Source: an uncultured Roseovarius sp.
Lineage (GTDB): Bacteria; Pseudomonadota; Alphaproteobacteria; Rhodobacterales; Rhodobacteraceae
Reading direction: 5' to 3'
NCBI GenBank assembly: GCA_947497295.1
Contig: CANMFU010000001.1
Coordinates: 930,001 to 994,000 of the forward strand
Length of the DNA stretch: 64,000 nt
Shown here: piece by piece, positions 45,401 to 55,500 of the stretch
Numbering within the stretch: position 1 is the first letter of the stretch
Layout: each line of letters starts with the position of its first letter
The notes under the pieces: generated by a model
The model's database searches: none
The model's input: only the letters and a program-made list of their open reading frames with translations
Told to the model about the DNA's origin: nothing
Program-made: the position numbers and the translations under genes

Positions 45401-48400
45401 ACGATGGCGCTGACGGCGTGGAATGCGCTGTCCAACAGCGCCGGATGCAGCCTGTAATCTTCGAAGTCCGGAATTGCCTGCGACAGATCGACAGTCGCCA
45501 CCGCAATGCCGTCGCCCTTGCTGATCGATGCAAGGCCAAGGAAGGCGGGACCGTATTGCACACCCAGTTCGGTCAGGTCCGCGTAATGCTTTCCGATATC
45601 AACCGGCCTGTCGCAGCGCTGTGCGGCCTCTGCGGCGCCGGGCACGTTGCCTGCGGTTTGGGTGCGGTCCCATCTCAGTGACAGGTGGGCGAGGGTGCGC
45701 CACCCGCCGGTGGGATCGGCGGGCAGTTGGCGAATGTTCACGGCGAAGGCACCGTCCTTGCCGCGGCTCATTTCGGTATGAACCGAGCGCATTTCGCCCT
45801 GCGGAAGCGCCAGCGGCGCGTCGATATGCAACCCCTCAATGACAACAGGTTTGGCGCCGTTCGTTGCCCCGGCGGCTGCGAGCGCCATCTCCACGTAACC
45901 CGTGGCCGGGAAAATAACGTGGTCGAGGATGGTGTGATCGGCGAGGTAGGGCGGATTATCCGCCTGGATTGTATTTAGGAACGCGCTGTTCGGCGGCGGG
46001 GTCTGCTGTACCGCGCCGAGCAGCGGGTGGATCAGGTCCACCTGCCGCGCGAGCGCTTGCGGCGGCGTATCAAACCAGTACCGTTCGCGCTGGAACGGAT
46101 AGGTCGGTGCGGCGATCAGGCGTCCACCACGGCCCCGGAACACACCTGGCCAGTCAATGTCCACACCGGCGGCATAGGCTTCGGTCAGGGCGCGCATCGT
46201 GGTCGTTGCAGCGTCCTGTCCTCGGCGCAACGTCGGCAGGCTGCGCCAGGTTGCCTCCGGTCGGGCACGGGCAGCCAGCCCCAGAAGCGCCGGATGCGGG
46301 CCGATCTCGATCAGAATGTCCGCCCCGGCAGCCTCGACGGCGGCGATACAATCGGCAAAGCGGACGGCGCCGCGCGCGTGGTCGCGCCAGTATTTCGCGT
46401 TCGGGGCCTGCCCGGCGGCGAAGGCGGTCCCGGTCAGGTTCGAGATTAGCGGCGTATGCGGCTCTTTGAAATCCAGACCGGCGGCGAAGGCCTCGAATGC
46501 ATCCAGCATCGGGTCGAGCAGCGGCGAGTGGAAGGCGTGGCTGACGGTCAGGCGATTGGACTGGACTCCGTTCGCGTCGAACTGCGCCAGTGCCGCCTCG
46601 ACGGCCTCGTGACTGCCAGAGATTACAATTTCCCCGGGCGCGTTGATGCCGGCGACCGCAAGGTCCTCCGCGCGTCCGGCGATGGCGTCAGCCACCTGCG
46701 CTTCGGGCGCAAAGATCGCGGCCATCGCGCCGCCCGCCGGCAATTGTTGCATCATTCGTCCGCGTTCGGCCACCAGCCGCAACGCTTGTTCGTGATCCAT
46801 CACTCCGGCCAGGCAGGCGGCGACATATTCGCCGATGCTGTGGCCCAAAACGACCGACGGCGTGACGCCCCAAGACTGCCAAAGCTGGGCCATGGCGTAT
46901 TCTACGGCAAAAAGCGCAGGCTGCGTAAAAGCGGTTTGCGAAATCGGGCTGGCTTCGGGATCTAATGGGAACAGGATCTCGGTCAGTGGCTGCGGCAGCA
47001 CGTCACAAAGGATCTCGGAGGAGCGGTCGATTGAGGCGCGAAACACGGCTTCGCTCTGGTAGAGGCCCTGTGCCATCCCGGCATATTGCGATCCTTGCCC
47101 CGTGCACAGGAATGCCACCCGCGGTGCGGCGCCGGAACGGGCAATGCCGGATGCCGTGCCGGGCAGAGGGGCGCCGTCGGCGATGGCGCGCAAACCTTCT
47201 TTCATCTCATCAGCCCCCCGGACGACCAGTGCCGCGCGTCGCGGCAGGTGCGACCGCCCCTCGGCCAGCGTGCGCGCCAGATCGCGGGCGGCGGGCGGAT
47301 TGGCACCTGAAAGAAAATCGGCATGCCGCGCCGCAAGGTTGCGCAGCGCCGCATCTGTTCCCGCCGACAGGACGACCGGGAAGGGCGCGTCCGGCCCTGC
47401 GACGGCTGGCGTTTCGGCGGGCATTTCGGGCGGCGCCGGAGCGTCCTGAAGGATGATATGGACATTCGTGCCGCTGAAGCCAAAAGCGCTGACGCCCGCC
47501 CGGCGCGGTGTGTTCCGCCGGGGCCAGGGTTCGGCCTGGCTGACCACCCTCAGCGGCAGCCTGTCCCAGTCGATCCCCGGATTGGGATCGTTGAAATGCA
47601 GTTGCGGAAAAATCGTTTCCGATTTCATGCAGGTAATAATTTTCAACAGGCCACCAATCCCGGCGGCCGCCTCTGCATGGCCGATATTCGTCTTCAGCGA
47701 CCCTATGCGCAGCGGTTGCCCGGACGCGCGTCCCGCGCAGAACACCGCGCCCAGTGCGCCCACCTCGATCGGATCTCCGATCGGTGTGCCAGTGCCGTGC
47801 GCCTCGACATAATCGATGTCGTCCGGTTTCAGCCCTGCATCAGTCAGCGCGCTTTTTAGCATGCGTTCTTGCGCCGGTCCGTTCGGCACCGTCATGCCGC
47901 TGGAGCGGCCGTCGGAATTGGTCGCGGTGCCAACGATCACGCCGAGGATCGGATTGCCGTCTGCATGCGCGTCTGACAGCCGCTTCAGCGCGATCATGCC
48001 GCAGCCTTCGCCGCGGGCGAATCCGTTCGCCGAGGCGTCGAAGGTCTTGCAGGCGCCGTCCGGAGACAGCATCCCCCAGCGCGAGAACAGGATCATCGCG
48101 TCCGGCATCGCGATCACCGCAACCCCGCCCGCCAGCGCCAGATCACTTTCGCCGCGACGCAGGCTCTGGCAGGCAAGATGGATGGCATTGAGTGACGAAG
48201 AGCACGCCGTGTCGACAGCCACGCAAGGGCCGTTGAATCCGTAGGTAAAGGAAATCCGCCCTGGCGCCGCGTTCAGCGCGCCGCCCGTGGCCGAATAGAT
48301 GTCGGAGTCGCGCACTCCGGCTGCGTACATCAGCCTTGCATATTCATTGGTCGAAACGCCGACGAACACGCCGGTCCGGCTGCCGGTCAGGGAATCCGGC

Positions 48401-48810
48401 GCGATCGCTGCGGTTTCCATTGCCTCATGCGCGGTTTCGAGCAGTAGCCGGTGCTGCGGATCAAGCGATTTTGCCTCACGCGGCGAGATGCCAAATGCTG
48501 CCGGATCGAATTGATCAATCTGATTGAGAAAGCCCCCCTTTTTGGTGATGATCTTGCCCAGCGCGTCACTATCGGGCGAGAAATACGCGTCGGCGTCCCA
48601 ACGGTCCTGGGGCACTTGACGCACGGCGTTGACCCGGTTTTCCAGAAGTTCGCGGAAATCTTCGAGAGTCTCGACGCCGCCCGGATAACGCATTCCGCAG
48701 CCCACGACGGCAATCGGCTGTGTGGCCGCGCTTTCCACAAGCTTCAGTTTGCGCTGGAGGCTCTCGATTGCATCCAGAGCGTTCTGAAGCATTTGTCTGT
48801 GTTCGTTCAT
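42493..48810 (-). CDS. PKS2: modular polyketide synthase, KS-AT-DH-ER-KR-ACP (fully reducing)
   Basis: 2105 residues. Coiled N-terminal docking helix, KS (Cys203 in [17 protein letters not shown]), AT (G-H-S-I-G, Ser658; H-A-F-H, malonyl-CoA), DH with His959 in H-T-I-L-D (the usual G of H-x3-G is D) and L-L-D-S-A-F-H, ER (about 1420-1725, H-A-A-A-G-G-V-G near 1553), KR (T-G-G-L-A-G-I-G near 1743; L-D-D motif of B-type; Tyr1887) and ACP (Ser2049). All three reducing activities look intact, so it should add a saturated two-carbon unit. The acidic C-terminus (E-E-A-W-D-E-T-V-I) resembles that of PKS1 and is a likely docking partner for NRPS1. Last gene of the leftward operon; starts by 4-nt overlap. 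Confidence 0.94.
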   Translation of the reverse strand: MNEHRQMLQNALDAIESLQRKLKLVESAATQPIAVVGCGMRYPGGVETLEDFRELLENRVNAVRQVPQDRWDADAYFSPDSDALGKIITKKGGFLNQIDQFDPAAFGISPREAKSLDPQHRLLLETAHEAMETAAIAPDSLTGSRTGVFVGVSTNEYARLMYAAGVRDSDIYSATGGALNAAPGRISFTYGFNGPCVAVDTACSSSLNAIHLACQSLRRGESDLALAGGVAVIAMPDAMILFSRWGMLSPDGACKTFDASANGFARGEGCGMIALKRLSDAHADGNPILGVIVGTATNSDGRSSGMTVPNGPAQERMLKSALTDAGLKPDDIDYVEAHGTGTPIGDPIEVGALGAVFCAGRASGQPLRIGSLKTNIGHAEAAAGIGGLLKIITCMKSETIFPQLHFNDPNPGIDWDRLPLRVVSQAEPWPRRNTPRRAGVSAFGFSGTNVHIILQDAPAPPEMPAETPAVAGPDAPFPVVLSAGTDAALRNLAARHADFLSGANPPAARDLARTLAEGRSHLPRRAALVVRGADEMKEGLRAIADGAPLPGTASGIARSGAAPRVAFLCTGQGSQYAGMAQGLYQSEAVFRASIDRSSEILCDVLPQPLTEILFPLDPEASPISQTAFTQPALFAVEYAMAQLWQSWGVTPSVVLGHSIGEYVAACLAGVMDHEQALRLVAERGRMMQQLPAGGAMAAIFAPEAQVADAIAGRAEDLAVAGINAPGEIVISGSHEAVEAALAQFDANGVQSNRLTVSHAFHSPLLDPMLDAFEAFAAGLDFKEPHTPLISNLTGTAFAAGQAPNAKYWRDHARGAVRFADCIAAVEAAGADILIEIGPHPALLGLAARARPEATWRSLPTLRRGQDAATTTMRALTEAYAAGVDIDWPGVFRGRGGRLIAAPTYPFQRERYWFDTPPQALARQVDLIHPLLGAVQQTPPPNSAFLNTIQADNPPYLADHTILDHVIFPATGYVEMALAAAGATNGAKPVVIEGLHIDAPLALPQGEMRSVHTEMSRGKDGAFAVNIRQLPADPTGGWRTLAHLSLRWDRTQTAGNVPGAAEAAQRCDRPVDIGKHYADLTELGVQYGPAFLGLASISKGDGIAVATVDLSQAIPDFEDYRLHPALLDSAFHAVSAIVADREEKRLYLPVSIDAIHWWRNAPPKVRVVAQLRTQDESEIVADLRIETEDGEPVAGVYGLHARIASPSALAQMLANEKIALQNLTLCWEDIPRSTAAPISGLVVLGAGGTVSASVADALDARLITADELPEAVTAQAPEWVIDCTAADAPSDARALYSALLATVQTLDGVAPAAGLCVLTHGARRVRPEEAPDPDTGVAVGLGHVIDMERRTAPLVQLDLDPFAPVDPQAVLDALAQSGTDPELALRAGGFVAPRLRPLQPGEPREESSRSALRFTERGDLDRLHLAQEPRKSPGKGEVEIAVRATGLNFRDVLNALGMYPGDPGALGSECAGVITRVGEDVEGLKPGDPVVALAGDSFASHVTVSDRFVLPKPDQISFADAVTIPNTYLTAALCYATAGGIRPGQRVLVHAAAGGVGLAALRLAVRAGAEVIATAGSDAKRAFVLREGAKHAFDSRSPSFGDAVTKVTDGEGVDIVINALSGEMIAAGMRVTRSGGAFLEIGKNNIWTPQEATERAPHVRYSIVDLGEQILSDPAEVRRSFQRIMSDIEAGVLEPLPVQTFPLKNARDAFRFMANARHTGKIALIAEPEAGAGMTVRPDGSYLVTGGLAGIGLAAAERLATRGAGEVILVGRSGDSDEAQAAAAALADATGAKVRALACDVSDASSVSAMVADLAASALPLRGIVHAAGVLDDAPLPDQTPESFDRVAGPKIAGARNLLAATRRAPLDFVVLYSSSSAALGSPGQANYAAANAWLDSVALRERAEGRPVTSVAWGAWGDVGMAARLPDTTRERWKRVGLGLLGTEEALDTLEKVVGQEVPFALIARLDLAQIAANGSCRIQALLDQLRSETATGPEENHEEDAQHILDADPAERPDLLLDFVTTQVARVLGYNASALETDRPFSDLGFDSLMAVQLRNSIRAGLGLELSLRDLLGGATASGTAAQLNELMTTSADASEEAWDETVI

Positions 48811-49523
48811 TGGCTCACTCTCACGCGGAAAAAGGAATGAATTGTGAAAAATGGAATGGCGCTGGCAACGTATATGATCGCCAGATGAAATAAGGAACGG
48901 TTATCAGGATCATTGTGGCCGACGATGCTGCCCAGCGCCAAGGAAAATGGCATCTGTGCCAGAAAAAGTGGCGCAGTTTTGGCCAGTGAGGTATAAACCA
49001 TCGCCTGATCCAGCAGCCAAAGGCCGATCAGCCCGATCCCTCCGACACAAGCGAACAGCGCCATGACGGTCATCCTCAGGGGCTTCGAGACCCCGTGATA
49101 GAGGGCTGCCCGTGCCGCGAACACCCCAAATGCGGTGTAGCAAAGGGTAGCGCGTGTCGGTTCCTTGCGCGGTGAGCGCGTCATCACCACGTGACGGCAG
49201 AAGGATAGCACCAGCCTGCACGCCGTTGCGGCCAGCGTGATTTTCCGGCTTGCGCGTTCGCGCCTTAACAGCGCCGAGAATGCGACGATCAGAATCGGCG
49301 CGCTCCAGACCCAGCCGGGTATCACCATCTCGGCGCTCATCCACATGGCAGTGATCCATGACGCGAGCATGATCAGCATCAGTGCAATCTCCACCAAATA
49401 CCGCGGCCAGATTACCTGAAATGCCAAGTATCCCGCCAGCAAAACCGCACCCGGCAGGGCGATCAGGGTCCATAGGTCTGGAAACCTTGGCAAGTAGTAC
49501 GTGCAGCGCTGATGGCCAGTCAT
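48807..49523 (-). CDS. Integral membrane protein within the PKS operon, unrecognised
   Basis: 238 residues with about six or seven hydrophobic helices (for example L-I-A-L-P-G-A-V-L-L-A-G-Y-L, I-A-L-M-L-I-M-L-A-S-W-I, M-A-L-F-A-C-V-G-G-I-G-L-I-G-L-W-L-L) and arginine-rich cytoplasmic loops (R-R-E-R-A-S-R-K). No family was recognised. It overlaps the PKS3 stop by 4 nt and the PKS2 start by 4 nt, so it is co-translated with the synthases and presumably made in step with them. Possible roles are anchoring the synthase complex to the membrane, export, immunity or an unrecognised membrane enzyme; none is shown by the sequence. Confidence 0.75.
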   Translation of the reverse strand: MTGHQRCTYYLPRFPDLWTLIALPGAVLLAGYLAFQVIWPRYLVEIALMLIMLASWITAMWMSAEMVIPGWVWSAPILIVAFSALLRRERASRKITLAATACRLVLSFCRHVVMTRSPRKEPTRATLCYTAFGVFAARAALYHGVSKPLRMTVMALFACVGGIGLIGLWLLDQAMVYTSLAKTAPLFLAQMPFSLALGSIVGHNDPDNRSLFHLAIIYVASAIPFFTIHSFFRVRVSQ

Positions 49524-52500
49524 CGCAATTCCTCCAGCCGGGCGCGCAGCCGGGCGATAAGATCGTCCTCGTCGCCCGTGCCGGGGTCGGCGGCAGGCGC
49601 ATCGGGCGCGGGCGGGGTGGTGCGCTGGGGCGGCGCCACTGCCTGCGGCTGCGGTTGGGTCTGAAGATGTGCGTCGATAAAGCGGGCCAGCGCGTTTACC
49701 GTTGGGTAGTTGAACGTCAGGGTTGCGGGCAGCGTCAGGCCGGTCGCCTTTTCGAGTCGGCGGCGCAGCTCGACCGACATGAGGCTGTCCATACCCATAT
49801 CGAACAGGCCGCGATTGCGCGCGACGTCATGGCCGTCGCCCCGGCCCATCGCCGCGGCCGCCTCGGACGCAACGACGGTCTCAAGCATGCCAAGCCGCGC
49901 GGCGGCAGGGGCGGCCTTGATCCGCGCCAGAAATGCTGCCGACTGGTCTGTGTCCGCTTTCGTTTCGGTGTTGGCACCCGCTGGGGCGGATTGCGTGGCT
50001 TCCTGCTGGCCAAGTCGCGACAGCATCGGGCGGGCACGGCGGGTCTCGTGCAGTTCGACCAGCCTGGTCCAGTCGATATCGGCCACCAAGCGGTGGCTGC
50101 CAGTGCCGCCAAGTATGCCAAATAGTGCATCAATCGCCGCGTCTGCGGGCATCGGACGCAAACCTTGCGCACCGAAGCTGCGCTGTGCCTCCTCCGACGC
50201 CAGCCGCATAACCTCCCACGTGCCCCAGCCGATTGGGATGACCTTGAGGCCCCGGTCAGGAGACGATGCACTGGCGTCCAAGAACGCATTGGCGGCGGCG
50301 TAGTGGGCAAAGCCCTGCGCCCCCAGCAGCGACGTCGTTGATGAGAACAGGACAAGGAATTCCGCACCGTGCTGGGCCAGCAGTCGCTCCAGCGCGAGCG
50401 TTCCGGCGATCTTGGGGCGCAGCATCGCCCGGACCCGCGCGGGGGTCAGCTCGGCCAGCGGTGCCGCGTCCAGATGCGCCGCCGCGTGGAACGCTCCGCG
50501 GATCGGCCCACCCTCCTGCGTCAAATCGGCCAGCGCTTTGGCCAGCGCTATGTGATCCGAGACATCCACCTGAACGGCGACGGCCTGGGCCCCGGCGGCG
50601 CGCACTGCGGCCATGGCAGGGCCATTCTCGTCGGGATTGCGGCCCAGCAATGCGATCCGGCCCGCGCCGCGGTCTGCAAGCGCCCGGGCAAGTTCCGCGC
50701 CAATGCCGCCGAACCCGCCGGTGATCACGTAGGTGCCGTTCTGATCTAGCTTGCCGGGCGGATTACCGGGCGCGGCGTCGGGCGCGGGTCTCTGCACCAG
50801 CCTTGGAACATGGCAGATTCCCCGCCGCCAGGCGCATTGATCTTCGGTGTCGTCCGATAGCAGACTGCGGGCGAGTGCCGCTGCATTCGCCTCTGGGGCG
50901 GCGCCCGGGTCCAGGTCAATCAGCCCGCCCCACATATCAGGCATCTCCAGCGCCGCGACGCGGCCCAGCCCGGCAACTGGTGACTGCCAGCGCGCCGCGC
51001 GCAGGGGTGTCTGCGTGCCCACGGTGTGAAGGCCACAGGTCGCAATCCACAGACGCCCGCCGGCCCCGTCCCGCGCAAGTCGCTGCAATTGTTCCAGCGG
51101 TGCCAGCACCGCAACCTCTTCGATCTGGCGTTCCAGATCGACTGCCGTTTCGTCGATTTCCACGAGCTGCATCACCGACAGATCAACGATTTCGTCGGCT
51201 GCATCTGCGGATCGTACAACCACCGCGCCTTCGGCGGCCAGCGCGGCCTTGAGCGCGGTGCCGAACGCGCCCTCGACCCCGAGCAGCGCGACGCGGCGTG
51301 GCCGCAGCAGCGGCTTGCGCGCTGCGATCAACAGCTGTTGCGCTGCGCCCCGGCCTAAGTCTTCTGATCCGCCGACAGAGGCGACGTCGGTCAGACCGGC
51401 GTTGCCCAGCAACTCGCGCCATTTTGCGCCCGCGATCAGCGGGTAGTCGCGGCGCAGATCCCGGTCCGAAAACCGCCACCAGCCCGGTGTCATTCCAAAA
51501 GTCAGGTCGACCCAAGGCTCGGGCCTGACGCCTTCCAGCATCACGATCACTCCGCCGGGCGCCAGTAGGCTGGTGGCATTGGACACGCTCTGGGCAAGGT
51601 CGCGCGTTGCGTGCAACACGTTCGCCGCGATCACGATGTCGTACTGGCCGCGCAAGACGTCCTGCGAAGCCGGATCGCGTTCGATATCCAGCAGCCCTGC
51701 GGTGAACCCGGCGCGCGCGCCAAAGCGCCGAAGCGCCGCGTCGAGGAAGTGCTGCGACACATCGGTGAAATGATACGCGTCGATGCGGCCCTCCAACGCG
51801 GATAGCGCGGCCTCTGACGTTGCGCCGGTGCCAGCGCCGATCTCCAGCACACGCAGCCCTTCACCGGCCGGGACGTCCTGGATCAGACGCTCCAGCATGG
51901 CGCTGATCGTTCCATTAAAAGTGCGGGCAAAGGGCGTCTCGACATAAAGCTGCCTTGCCTCGGTTAGTGACCCTCCGGGAAACAGGCAGTCAAGCGGATC
52001 GGCACTGCCGGTCAGCACATCGCCCACCGCAGCGCCGCAACGTTCCAGAATGGCCAGCTCCGGCGTTCTGCCGAACTCATTTTCGGCGATGACGTGCAGC
52101 GTGGCGGCATCGTCGTCAGGCAAAGCTGCGTCCAGCACCACATGCCCATCCTGGGTGTCGAGCAGCCCCCCTTGAGCGAGTATTTCGATCAGCCGGGCGA
52201 ACAGCATCCTTTGACCCGGAACGATTGCCAGATGCTCTGCCAATGCCGCAATCTCGTGCCGACCGCGCGGCAGGGCATTGACGCCCAGACGGATCAGAGC
52301 CGTGACAATATAGGCCCGAACGAGCCGGTCCAGCACGGGCAATAGCCGGTCATAGAGGCCAAGATCGTGCTGAGATGCAAGGTGCTGAAACCGGTCACCG
52401 AGGTCGTTTTTATCCGCATCCGGCGCGCGCAAGTGCCGTGCTGCGGGCAAAAGCAGGGGCGCGGCGTGCCAGTCAAGACCGTAATGCTGCGGTGCCGCCG

Positions 52501-55500
52501 CCCTGTCAGGCATGTCCTGCGCCTGCGCAGTCAGCCGTACGCCGGTCAATCGGCCAAGGTCTTGGCCGTCATCGTCGAAGACCGTGACATCGACGTGATA
52601 CACGGATCCATCCGAGCCTGAGCGCAGGCGGGCGTGGCACCAGATTGGGGCGGGCAGGGGCGCGTACAGCACAATCCGCTCCACCGCCGTCAGGAAGAAC
52701 AGCTTGCCCGCTTGCGCATCGCGCAGCGGCAACGCCGCCCCCGCGGCCTGCAATACTCCGTCCAGCAGACCCGGATCGCAGAACGGCATCCCGATTGCGT
52801 CCGCTGCGTCCTCGCGCCCGATCCGTGCATATACCTCACCATCCACCCGGTGGAGGCGTTGCAGGCTGCGAAAACGTCCAGTCAGGTTGATGCCCAGCGC
52901 AGCGACCCGGTTCAGATGTGCCTGTGCGCTTTTCTCGTCTGCCAGCCGCCGTGCCACGTCAACGATGTCCTTGCGAGGCTGGCCCGCCGGCGCCGTACGC
53001 GCCACCAACCTGCCTGTTGCGTGCTGTATCCAGACATGATCGGCGCTGTCACGGGGCCTGCTGTGGGTCGTAAAATAAACCGATCCATCCGCTGTCTGGT
53101 TCAGGCGGGTCTGCACCCGCAGCGGCTTGTCGTCGGCGCGCAGGGGCGCTGCGATGTTGAAATCGGCGATGTCCCAGTCAGACCGGGCCAGTGCGTCCTG
53201 CGCCGCCGAGACCGCCAGCGCCAGATAGACCGGACCGGCAACAAACGCGTGCCCTTTTACCTCGTGTTCGGCAAGCCAGGGTAGGGTCGAGGTCGACAAA
53301 TCGGCCTCGTAGACCGGATCGGGCATGTCGAGGCGCCGTCCCGGTATCGTTTGATGCCCGCGTACGGGCGCGAAAGCGGCCTGCGCTCTGTCGGGCGGGT
53401 CGATCCAGAAACGGCGATGTTCGAACGGGTAGGTCGGCAGCGCCACCGGCCGAAGGCGCGGCGTATCGCATGTGGCGGCCCAGTCCACCGGCACGCCATT
53501 CACATAAAGACCCGCCAGCGCGCGTGAGATTTCCGTCAAATCATCGTGGTCCCGCCGCAGCGAGCCAAGATAGATCGGCCTGTCTGCTGGCTCAAAAGCA
53601 TCAGTGTCACGCGCCGCCAACGCCGACAGTACCGGATGCGGGCCGATCTCCAGAAATACCCTGTGTCCGTCGGCACGCAACCGTGACATTCCGTCTGCAA
53701 AGCGCACCGGTTCGCGTAGATGGCGCTTCCAATAGCTTGGGTCCGGTGCGCCGCCGGGCAGCGCCGCGCCGCCGGTCAGATTCCAGGCAACGGGCACCGT
53801 GGGGCTCTGCGCCGGGATGTCCGCTGCGGCGCGCGCCATGTCCTCAAGCGCGCCATCGACCATGGGCGAATGCGCCGCAAAAGAAATGTGCAGCCTGTGG
53901 CCCTGGACCCCTGCACGCGCAAGATCGTCCAACACCGCATCGACGCCAACGACGGCCCCCGAAATGACCACGCTGTCCCGCGCGTTCACAGCAGCGATCG
54001 ACACTTTGTCGGCGTGGGCGGCAATGACCCGCTCCGCGTCCTGCTGTCCCATGAACAGAGCAGCCATCGCGCCGCCCTCGGGCAGACGCGACAGAAGGCG
54101 CCCGCGGCGCGCGGCCAGTTTCAGCCCGTCCTCAAGCGTGAACACGCCGGCAATGCTTGCTGCTGCCAGTTCGCCGGCCGAATGCCCGATGACCGCCGCC
54201 GGCTGCACACCCCAGGAGCGCCAGAGCGCGGCAAGCCCGCACTCGACCGCATAGAGCGCGGGCTGGGTCCATTCGGTGCGATGAAGGTCGCTTGGCCGGC
54301 CGTTGTCCCTGTGCAGAACGTCAATCAAACGTTGCCCGCCCTCTTGCGAGCCTAGCGCGGCGTCGCAACGTTCAATGACCTCCCTAAATACCTTCGAACC
54401 CGCAAAGAGCGACCGCGTCATGCCGGGATATTGCACCCCCTGGCCAGTACACAGAAACACCACCCCGTTGGTTTCGCCCGGTTCCACATGGCCGCGCTGC
54501 GCCCGGTCATCCGCGCGCCCTGCCGCCACTGTCTCCAGAACCTCTGCGGCCTCTTCTGCGGAGCGTGCGACCACGGCCATACGTTCGGGCAAGCGGGCCC
54601 TCCCGGTCGATAGGGTCGCGGTGATTGCAGCGAATTCCGCATCGCCGGCCTGCAATGCCAGGCTCAGCCGCCCGGCCTGGTCCGTCAACGCCGCTTCGGT
54701 GCGGGCCGATACCAGCAGACAGCGCGCGCGTTCGGGTTGAGCTTCGCGCGCGATTGGAGGCGCCGATTCAAGTATCACATGCGCATTGGTGCCGCTAAAG
54801 CCAAAGGAACTTACACCGGCGATGCGCCGCTCTGTCCAACTGGGCCAATCCCGCGCCGTGCCGGCAATTTCGATGCCTGCCCGGTCCCAGTCGACCTCGG
54901 GGTTGCCGCTGTGAAAATGCAGGTGCTGAGGGATCTGGCCGTTCTTCAGAGCGAGGATTGTCTTGATGACCCCAGCGATGCCTGCGGCACTTTCGAGATG
55001 GCCAAAATTGGTCTTGGCGGATCCCACGATCAGCGGCCGACCCGGCTGTCGTCCGCGCGTCAGTGCCGAGGACAGGGCGCGAATCTCGATCGGATCACCC
55101 AGCCTTGTGCCGGTGCCATGCGCCTCGACATAGCCGACATCCTCGGGGGAAACTGCGGCATCGGCGAGGGCCGCGCGGATCACCGATTCCTGTGCATGAC
55201 GACTGGGTACGGTCAGTCCCGCGCTGCGCCCGTCGTGGTTCAGGGCGCTGCCGCGGATGACCGCGTGAATCCGGTCGTTATCGCGTACCGCGTCACTCAG
55301 GCGCTTCAGCGCAACAAGGCCGCACCCCTCGCCGCGCGCAAAGCCGTCTGCCGCTTCGTCGAAGGCCTTGCAGCGGCCATCCGGCGCAAGCATGCCTGAC
55401 TTGGACAGCGATACCATCGTGCCCGGCTCGCAGATCACGTTGACGCCCCCGGCAAGCGCCAGGTCGCAAGATCCGGCCCGCAAGGCCATGATTGCCTGAT

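Noticed and set aside
50730..51500. An enoylreductase domain in PKS3
   Set aside because: The segment between methyltransferase and KR lacks the nucleotide-binding H-A-A-A-G-G-V-G motif and reads as the structural half of the ketoreductase.
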